Origin: JAVVUJ01 sp964582545
Lineage (GTDB): Bacteria; Bacillota; Clostridia; Peptostreptococcales; Anaerovoracaceae
Length of the DNA stretch: 43,931 nt
Direction: 5' to 3'
Assembly (NCBI GenBank): GCA_964582545.1
Contig: CAZOSB010000019.1
Coordinates: 1-43,931, forward strand
Below are positions 38,795 through 43,931 of this stretch, one piece after another. The notes beneath the pieces were generated by a model. The model saw only the letters and a list, made by a program, of their open reading frames with translations. It made no database searches and was not told the origin of the DNA. The number at the start of each line of letters is the position of its first letter. Position 1 is the first letter of the stretch. Made by a program: the position numbers and the translations under genes.

Positions 38795-40234
38795 ATGCCG
38801 AGCATAATTAAAGCAGCTATATATGCCCGCTTCTCGTCTGAAATGCAGCGAGAGGAAAGTATTGATGCCCAGATAAGGGCTTGCGAGGAATTTGCCCTTG
38901 CCAAGGGCTATGAAATCACAAAAACGTATAAAGATAAGGCACTGTCAGGTAAGTCTGACAAGCGGCCGCAGTTCCAAGCAATGATACGGGAAAGCGCCGA
39001 TTTTGACGTTGTGCTAGTACATAAATATAACCGCTTCGCCCGGAGGATGATTGACCACCTATTATATGAGGAAAAACTTGCTAAAAACGGATGTGAGCTG
39101 ATCGCCGTGGCTGAGAATTTTGGATCGGGTAAGGAGTCCATTATAATGAAGTCGGTTATGAGGGCTATGAGTGAATACTACCTTGCCGATCTGGCTGACG
39201 AGGTGAGAAAAGGGCATAAAGAGAATGCTTTAAAGGCTCAACACAACGGGGGATATGCTCCATTTGGGTACGATGTAGTTGATAAGCAATTTGTGATTAA
39301 TGAATTTGAATCCATGTTTGTGAAAAAAATGTTTGACTGCGCATTTCGCAAAGTAGGATTTTCAGAGCTGATAAAAGAAATGGAAGCTGCTGGCATAAAA
39401 GGAAAGAGGGGAAAGTTCATCCGGTATCCATCTATTTATGAAATACTTCGGAATGAACGATATACGGGTACATATGTTTATGCCACGACCTCAGATAAGC
39501 TCGACCGGAGAGCTAAGAAAAACGCAATCAGGATAGAGGATGCCATACCACAGATTATACCGAGAGAAATATGGGAGGAGGTACAAAGAATTATGGATGC
39601 GAAAAAACAGTCCGGGAGGGCTTCAGATTACCTTTGCAAGGGGATAATTTACTGCGCCGAATGCGGAGGCAGAATGACCGCCCATATGGCTACACAACGA
39701 AACGAGAAAGCATACTTCTATTGCACAAACAAAGAGTGTCCTACAAAAAGTATACATATGGAGGTTGTGGATCGGAACTGCAAGGAGTATGTTAAAAAGA
39801 TTTTATCGGAAGATGTTATGGATGCGCTTGGGCACTATGTTGTTAAATTTCAAAGTTTGCAAAAAAATGAAACTAACGATTTTAATCGTGAGATAAAAAA
39901 GAAAATTCAAGAGAAGGAGGGGGAGATAGCTGCGCTAATGAAAAGGCTTGTCGTTCCCCAGCTTCCCGACGAAGTTGTAGTGATGATAGGGGAGCAAATT
40001 TCCACAACAAAGAGAGAAATTGAAGGCTTAAAGATACAAAAACCACCCAAAAAATTGGATGCAAATCAGATTACACACTGGATATTAAGCATTAAGGAAG
40101 ATTTAAATTCCAACAATATCGGAAATGTGATTGAGAAAGTTGAGATTACAAAAAATAAAGAAGTCAAGATTACTTCAACCTTGACTTCTCTTACGGGAAT
40201 TTCCCCATTCATTGGAGGCGACACCCAGATTTGA
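38795..40234 (+). CDS. Large serine recombinase (phage integrase)
   Basis: A 479-residue integrase. The N-terminal resolvase catalytic domain has YARFSSE with the nucleophile S14 and later HKYNRFARRM. The recombinase domain has GYAPFGYD and EILRNERYTGTYVYA. A zinc ribbon uses C287, C290, C310 and C315. A coiled coil runs about 370-420. AAGGAGA precedes the ATG. The gene's last codons (from ATT at 40211) lie in the attR core, so the C-terminus ends GGDTQI only in the integrated state. Rejoined to the left phage end it would read GGDT and then PLHILWGVRLPLDFQW before a stop. Confidence 0.93.
   Translation: MPSIIKAAIYARFSSEMQREESIDAQIRACEEFALAKGYEITKTYKDKALSGKSDKRPQFQAMIRESADFDVVLVHKYNRFARRMIDHLLYEEKLAKNGCELIAVAENFGSGKESIIMKSVMRAMSEYYLADLADEVRKGHKENALKAQHNGGYAPFGYDVVDKQFVINEFESMFVKKMFDCAFRKVGFSELIKEMEAAGIKGKRGKFIRYPSIYEILRNERYTGTYVYATTSDKLDRRAKKNAIRIEDAIPQIIPREIWEEVQRIMDAKKQSGRASDYLCKGIIYCAECGGRMTAHMATQRNEKAYFYCTNKECPTKSIHMEVVDRNCKEYVKKILSEDVMDALGHYVVKFQSLQKNETNDFNREIKKKIQEKEGEIAALMKRLVVPQLPDEVVVMIGEQISTTKREIEGLKIQKPPKKLDANQITHWILSIKEDLNSNNIGNVIEKVEITKNKEVKITSTLTSLTGISPFIGGDTQI
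40151..40189 (-). terminator. Minus-strand terminator within the recombinase 3' end
   Basis: AGAAGTCAAG (40159-40168) pairs with CTTGACTTCT (40180-40189). In the minus direction it is followed by TTATTTTTT (40151-40158). It would stop leftward transcription from the Xre-ImmA operon running into the recombinase. Confidence 0.65.
40212..40224. other. attR core
   Basis: TTGGAGGCGACAC, identical to attL at 6336-6348. To its right the sequence continues as the 3' half of tRNA-Cys up to 40257. Confidence 0.8.
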
Positions 40235-40257
40235 ACTGGGGAATAAAGGTTTTGCAG
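40212..40257 (-). repeat. Displaced tRNA-Cys 3' half (46-bp direct repeat, left copy)
   Basis: Identical over 46 bases to 43885-43930. It holds the anticodon loop, T arm, acceptor and CCA end of tRNA-Cys on the minus strand, then diverges at 40258, so it is not a whole tRNA. It is the target duplication left by the second element. Confidence 0.85.
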
Positions 40258-40394
40258 GGAAGGGAAACCCTAAAATACCACCCATCAAAAACTTTAAATT
40301 TCAACACTTCCATCCAAAAACCTCACCAAACCAATGAAAATGTGCCATAAAAGTGACAATTTTGAGCAACAAAGAGAAATATAATTAAAAATTA

Positions 40395-41591
40395 TTATAT
40401 TTCTTTATAAGGTAAATTAAATTTAATAATTTGAGGCACGTCATTTTCGATATTAAGTGTACCTTTTCTCAAATGAAGCAAATCTTCAATATCTGATGGG
40501 TATAGTGTAATGCCTTGTTGCCTTAATAGCTTTATAAAACTTGTAGTAGAAAAAATTTTTTGTTCAACCAATAAATCAATTGCCCCTTGAAAAATATTCT
40601 CATTTAAAAAGTAAGGTATATCTCCAGGTTCTTTTAAACGCCAACCATTTTTTGAAACTTGACGCATCATATATTGATATTGATTATCCGATATAACATT
40701 AAGTTGATGACTACGATATATCATAGATTGAATAGATGATTTCCATTTATTCTTTAGCCAAGCATAATAATTTAAGTCTGTTGGATAAGCCAGTATATCT
40801 TTCGCAAAACTATTCCTTGGCAGTAGAAATGCACTTGCAAAAATATTTGCTTGTTTTTCTCTCAACTTAAATTCTTCTTTTGTAATTAATTCAAGGCTTT
40901 CACTCCAAGGATGAAGTAGGATATGACCTAATTCATGAGCTAGATCAAATCTTATTCGTCCTTCTGGCTTTGCTCCTTGATCTACAGACACGAAGAAAAC
41001 TTCGTAATTATGGAGGAGCACTCTTTGGCTGAATGCATCTATTCCACTTTGGTTTGTATCAAATCCTGTTATTACAATCCCGTTTTTTTCAAACTCAAGT
41101 TGTAGATTTTCAATAGGAGAATCTCCAAGACCCCAGCATTCTCTAACTTTATTCGCAACTTGTTCAATTTCATATGTCATTAAAGCATTACCGCAATCGT
41201 CAAACTCATTATCATTACCATTAAAATCAATTTGAGGTATGTTTAATAATGGAAAATCAAGATAGTTCAATAAAACATCGTATATTTTCGCTACAAATTC
41301 TAACTTTATGCTTTGAGATGTTCTATTCATTTTAGTTGCACTCGCGAGTGAACGAAAATAAGTTACTTCAGTCTTAGTCTTACATAAATCTTCTTGTAGA
41401 AAATATTCGTAAGGGAAATTTAGTGCCTGTGCGATAATATAACCTCTCTCATGGTCGGGTTTAGCTCCATTTTCATAAAGAGAAAGCGATTGTTTACTGA
41501 TGCCAGTAATAGATGCTAATTCAGTAAGAGTTTTACCTCTGAATAGTCTTGCATTTTTTAATCGTTCTCCTCGAAATTCTTTTTTTGTCAT
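40395..41591 (-). CDS. XRE-family regulator with ImmA/IrrE peptidase domain
   Basis: Start at 41591 (MTKKEFRGERL), eight bases past TAGGAG; the upstream in-frame ATG overlaps the partner gene. The N-terminal HTH (RLKNARLFRGKTLTELASIT then GISKQSLSLYENGAKP) is followed by a helical region and a zinc-peptidase domain (FDLAHELGHILLHPW with HExxH and a REKQANIFASAFLLPR helix providing the third ligand). Such proteins are antitoxins or regulators cleaved or cleaving on damage. The C-terminal 100 residues are unrecognised. It is transcribed after the 41615-42346 gene. Confidence 0.87.
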   Translation of the reverse strand: MTKKEFRGERLKNARLFRGKTLTELASITGISKQSLSLYENGAKPDHERGYIIAQALNFPYEYFLQEDLCKTKTEVTYFRSLASATKMNRTSQSIKLEFVAKIYDVLLNYLDFPLLNIPQIDFNGNDNEFDDCGNALMTYEIEQVANKVRECWGLGDSPIENLQLEFEKNGIVITGFDTNQSGIDAFSQRVLLHNYEVFFVSVDQGAKPEGRIRFDLAHELGHILLHPWSESLELITKEEFKLREKQANIFASAFLLPRNSFAKDILAYPTDLNYYAWLKNKWKSSIQSMIYRSHQLNVISDNQYQYMMRQVSKNGWRLKEPGDIPYFLNENIFQGAIDLLVEQKIFSTTSFIKLLRQQGITLYPSDIEDLLHLRKGTLNIENDVPQIIKFNLPYKEI

Positions 41592-41614
41592 TTTAGTTTC
41601 TCCTAAATAATTAA

Positions 41615-42346
41615 TCATGCCTCATCTTCAACCACTTTCAACAATGGTCTAATACCAGCTTTTACTTTTGTAAAATCACGTGCAGTTTGAACTGATTTAG
41701 ATGAATCTTTATCAATAGTATAATCTTGTGAGGTAAGTCTTTCAAAGTTTGGTTTGATATATTGATTTAGAGAAGCTTGGTCAACAATATTGAAGTTTTT
41801 ATCTAATAATACAATTGTTACATCTTGAAGAATATTTTGTTTTGATTTATATACAATAATATAATGTATATATCCTTCGGCAATATCTAATGATCCAGAA
41901 ATTATATTATTATAATCTTCCATAAGAACTTCAATGTCAAAAGTTTCCATTGGAAATAATGTCATTTGCTCTCCTAAATAATTAGTGACACCATTATTTT
42001 CAATCCCTAAAATAGATTGTAAAAAGTGAGGATTTCTACGTCCTTTTCTTCTAGGTATATCATCTAAAGTTGCTTTTGTAGTAATTGAGTAAGTTACTTT
42101 TGCGCTTTTGTCAATTATAATACGTCCTTGCCAAGAATATCGATTAAATGGTATTAAATCAAAATTTTCACCGACAATTAAATGTCGTAAATTTTCATTA
42201 ATATAATCACCACGCTTTTGATTAAATGAATTGTTTGTTTCTAATCTATTATCTCTTATGTATTGAGGCATGTCATCAGCAATTGCCTTATCAATGGATC
42301 TCACAATTTTAGGAATCAGATTTTCGTTAATGTGAATTTTGGTCAA
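41615..42346 (-). CDS. Unrecognised partner of the Xre-ImmA protein, 243 aa
   Basis: TTG at 42346 lies nine bases past GGAGG. The protein is soluble, with NENLIPKIVRSIDKAIADDM at the start, a beta-rich middle (YSWQGRIIIDKSAKVTYSIT) followed by a basic patch PRRKGRRNPHF, and IHYIIVYKSKQNILQDVTIV later. From memory it is reminiscent of DUF5986-type partners of ImmA proteins, but I am not sure. It is first in an operon with the Xre-ImmA gene, 23 bases apart, under a promoter with palindromic operator sequences. A toxin or defence effector is a plausible role. Confidence 0.62.
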   Translation of the reverse strand: MTKIHINENLIPKIVRSIDKAIADDMPQYIRDNRLETNNSFNQKRGDYINENLRHLIVGENFDLIPFNRYSWQGRIIIDKSAKVTYSITTKATLDDIPRRKGRRNPHFLQSILGIENNGVTNYLGEQMTLFPMETFDIEVLMEDYNNIISGSLDIAEGYIHYIIVYKSKQNILQDVTIVLLDKNFNIVDQASLNQYIKPNFERLTSQDYTIDKDSSKSVQTARDFTKVKAGIRPLLKVVEDEA

Positions 42347-42380
42347 CTTTATTTACCTCCTGATGGATATCTTTAATTCT

Positions 42381-42408
42381 ATTTTACATAAAAAAGTAAA
42401 TATGTCAA
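42381..42408 (-). promoter_or_regulatory. Promoter and operator of the Xre-ImmA operon
   Basis: Minus-strand TTGACA (42403-42408), 16-bp spacer, TAAAAT (42381-42386). An inverted repeat TTTAC-N8-GTAAA (42383-42400) covers the -10 and spacer and the AAGTAAA element recurs 13 bases on, suggesting autoregulation by the Xre domain. Confidence 0.65.
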
Positions 42409-42487
42409 GTAAAATATTAAAATAAATTAAATTCGTCAATGGCATTGCCTTCATTGCTACTCCCAGAATCTCTTGCCTTATTATAAT

Positions 42488-42524
42488 AAAAAAACTCTTA
42501 AATGTACAATAGTCCATTTAAGAG
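42488..42524 (-). terminator. Terminator of the decayed integrase
   Basis: CTCTTAAATG (42495-42504) pairs with CATTTAAGAG (42515-42524), followed on the minus strand by seven T's (42488-42494). It overlaps the end of the integrase remnant. Confidence 0.8.
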
Positions 42525-42722
42525 GAAAAAGCAATTAAATATTTTTCTTAAGAGTAATATGATATTCTCTATAGTTTCCGCACTGACTTTATCCGCCCCA
42601 TCTATTATATTAGAGTATACCGCTAAAGTGACCGTTGGGTTAGAATGTTCTGCTCTATAGCCACGGAAACAATACCTACCTTTTTATAAAGCAGGTCATT
42701 AATGTGGGTATGTCCTCTTAGT
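42498..42722 (-). pseudogene. Tyrosine integrase remnant (C-terminal end, frameshifted)
   Basis: On the minus strand one frame reads LRGHTHINDLLYKKVGIVSV, matching box II of tyrosine recombinases (LRHTH...LL...G). After a frame change near 42640 the next frame reads EHSNPTVTLAVYSNIIDGAD and ENIILLLRK, matching the GHSNPTVTLxVYSH block with the nucleophile tyrosine. The upstream two-thirds of the gene is missing. This would have been the integrase of the element at tRNA-Cys. Recognition is by motif, not by search. Confidence 0.7.
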
Positions 42723-42800
42723 ATTTTTTAAGATTTATGTCGAAAAAGCAAGACTATTTGAAAATCATTTGATATAATTAATACAATTGGAGGCGTTATA

Positions 42801-43646
42801 ATGGAGAAAAATTTTAAAGCACAAATAAATGCTAAAGGCATGCAAATTTCAGTTTTATCCGATGGCGGATACGATGACTATATTTCATTAACAGATATTG
42901 CAAAGTACAAAAGTGAAGATCCTGCTGCTACCATTCAAAACTGGATGAGAAGCCGTGATGTGATAGAATTTCTTGGATTGTGGGAAACACTGCACAATCC
43001 CAATTTTAAACCCCTCGAATTCGAGGGGTTTAAATCAAAATCAGGCTCCAATGCTTTTACTTTATCGCCAAAACGGTGGATTGAAGCTACTGAAAGCATT
43101 GGAATGTGTTCAAAATCAGGTCGTGGCGGTGGAACTTATGCTCATCGTGACATCGCATTTGAATTTGCCTCTTGGATTTCAGCAGAATTCAAGCTCTATG
43201 TTATAACTGATTATCAGCGTTTAAAAGCAGATGAAAACAGCCGTCTTTCTTTGAATTGGAATATGAATCGTGAGATTTCAAAAATCAATTATAGGATACA
43301 TACAGATGCAATAAAGGAACACTTGATTGTTCCAGAACTCCCAAAACAATACCAAAGTTTCACCTATGCTACAGAAGCTGATGTGCTTAATGTTGCAATG
43401 TTTGGCCAAACAGCAAAACAGTGGAGAGAAAAAAATCCAGACTTTGATGGCAATATTCGTGATCAGGCAACACTGCAGCAGCTTATTGTCTTATCTAATA
43501 TGGAAAGTTTAAACGCAGAGATGCTTAAAAACGGTATTGACCGTAATGAACGACTGGTGGAATTAAATCTCAGTGCTAAAAGGCAGATGAAGTCTTTAAT
43601 GGAATCACCAGGTATAAAACGCCTTGAAAGAATCAGAAAAAAATGA
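42801..43646 (+). CDS. KilA-N domain protein
   Basis: A 281-residue protein, ATG after TTGGAGGCG. The KilA-N DNA-binding domain spans about residues 15-140 (DYISLTDIAKYKSEDPAATI, then NWMRSRDVIEFLGLWE, WIEATESIGMCSKSGRGGGT, and AHRDIAFEFASWISAEFKLY). The C-terminal half is helical (LQQLIVLSNMESLNAEMLKN then RLVELNLSAKRQMKSLMES). The family occurs in phages and mobile elements as antirepressor-like or regulatory proteins, and also as host-encoded accessory genes. It is the only intact plus-strand gene of the second element. Confidence 0.88.
   Translation: MEKNFKAQINAKGMQISVLSDGGYDDYISLTDIAKYKSEDPAATIQNWMRSRDVIEFLGLWETLHNPNFKPLEFEGFKSKSGSNAFTLSPKRWIEATESIGMCSKSGRGGGTYAHRDIAFEFASWISAEFKLYVITDYQRLKADENSRLSLNWNMNREISKINYRIHTDAIKEHLIVPELPKQYQSFTYATEADVLNVAMFGQTAKQWREKNPDFDGNIRDQATLQQLIVLSNMESLNAEMLKNGIDRNERLVELNLSAKRQMKSLMESPGIKRLERIRKK
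43005..43034. repeat. Perfect 30-bp palindrome in the KilA-N gene
   Basis: Two 15-base arms with no loop (left arm TTTAAACCCCTCGAA) within codons for the segment NFKPLEFEGFKS. It can form a strong hairpin in the mRNA or a symmetric protein-binding site. Confidence 0.85.
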
Positions 43647-43657
43647 TTCTTATAAAC

Positions 43658-43680
43658 TTACGACATTTTTACGACACTTT
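43658..43680. repeat. Tandem TTACGACA repeats in a 238-base intergenic stretch
   Basis: TTACGACATTT and TTACGACACTTT follow each other just after the KilA-N stop. The rest of 43647-43832 holds no gene I can support. The repeats could be arm-type integrase sites of the element's right end. Confidence 0.35.
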
Positions 43681-43832
43681 GAGTGGAAAAAAGCGTAAAA
43701 TCGAAAATGTACATGAGAGTCCAGAATAAGTGTGACAAAAATGTGCCTTTTTCTACCCACACAAGCCACTTTTAAGGCATATTTACCAACTTATAGCCAC
43801 ATGATGGGTTTGGGAGGGCAGGGGATAGGCAT

Positions 43833-43880
43833 AATAAAAAAGCTTAGTAATTATTGAAATTTCAATATTTACTAAGCTTC
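43833..43880 (-). terminator. tRNA-Cys terminator (element-borne copy)
   Basis: Arms AAGCTTAGTAA (43840-43850) and TTTACTAAGCTT (43868-43879) around ATTGAAATTTCAAT, with a T-run on the minus strand. Compared with 6284-6330 a G-C pair is replaced by T-A, so pairing is kept. Confidence 0.82.
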
Positions 43881-43885
43881 ATTTT

Positions 43886-43931
43886 TGGAGGCGACACCCA
43901 GATTTGAACTGGGGAATAAAGGTTTTGCAGA
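43886..43931 (-). tRNA. tRNA-Cys (GCA), 3' part, cut by the window edge
   Basis: Read on the minus strand the sequence is anticodon loop CTGCAAA, stem ACCTTTAT, T arm CCCAGTTCAAATCTGGG, acceptor TGTCGCC, discriminator T and an encoded CCA. The base at 43931 still fits a Bacillus-type tRNA-Cys, whereas the left copy diverges at this point. The 5' half lies outside the window. Confidence 0.85.

Larger units (their letters stand above)
6336..40224. mobile_element. Siphovirus-type prophage integrated by a serine recombinase
   Basis: The two ends share the 13-bp core TTGGAGGCGACAC (6336-6348 and 40212-40224). Between them lie, in canonical order, lysis, tail, head, packaging, replication, lysogeny and integration genes, almost all on the minus strand except the repressor-to-recombinase block at the right. 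All expected modules are present, so the phage could be functional. The doubts are the poly-C frameshift in the tail-tip gene and one assembly gap (34200-34299). Length is about 33.9 kb as assembled. Confidence 0.92.
40212..43930. mobile_element. Second integrated element at tRNA-Cys, decayed
   Basis: Bounded by the 46-bp tRNA-Cys repeats. It carries an Xre-ImmA/partner operon, a tyrosine integrase remnant and a KilA-N gene, is more AT-rich than the phage, and brings its own terminator copy (43833-43880). With no intact integrase it is probably fixed. Confidence 0.75.

Noticed and set aside
42787..42795. TTGGAGGCG before the KilA-N gene equals the first nine bases of the att core
   Set aside because: It is simply a Shine-Dalgarno sequence with normal spacing; the match to the tRNA end is probably coincidental.

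Overview
The window reads as a spore-forming Clostridia (Firmicutes) chromosome carrying a nearly complete tailed-phage prophage beside a second, smaller and decayed element. Evidence for the host: strong GGAGG ribosome binding sites, GTG and TTG starts, small spore-surface-like genes, a FeoA/FeoB pair, a RecQ helicase, and a tRNA-Cys(GCA) 3' half of Bacillus/Clostridium type at the right edge.

Host left flank (1-6335): the tail of a glycosidase-like protein; two overlapping small genes, one matching the DUF3787 spore-surface pattern; a 30-cysteine coat-like protein; a small gene whose ribosome binding site is sequestered in a hairpin; feoB and feoA on the minus strand; recQ; a remnant coding segment; a 27-residue holin-like toxin; and the displaced terminator of tRNA-Cys.

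Prophage (6336-40224, about 34 kb, one 100-N assembly gap), read mostly leftward on the minus strand. From the right: serine recombinase, Ltp-like superinfection-exclusion lipoprotein, ImmA-like protease and CI-type repressor on the plus strand; then divergently a Cro-like protein, antirepressor, small early genes, pentapeptide protein, recombination and replication genes, RusA resolvase, an orphan cytosine methyltransferase with a second ORF overprinted in another frame, a late regulator, terminase, portal, head fibres, MuF-like head protein, a Dps-like protein, scaffold, capsid, connectors, tail tube, tape measure, baseplate, a tail-tip protein split by a poly-C frameshift, endolysin and holin. 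The morphology is that of a siphovirus with PBSX/A118-like head genes. The attachment core is 13 bp and lies inside the 3' end of the recombinase gene, so integration changes the protein's C-terminus.

Second element (about 40212-43930), clearly more AT-rich. It is flanked by an identical 46-bp repeat of the 3' half of tRNA-Cys. It carries an Xre-ImmA regulator with an unrecognised partner gene, a KilA-N protein and the frameshifted C-terminal remnant of a tyrosine integrase. I infer that it entered tRNA-Cys first, displacing the tRNA tail and terminator, and that the serine-recombinase phage then integrated into the displaced tail, giving the tandem seen here.
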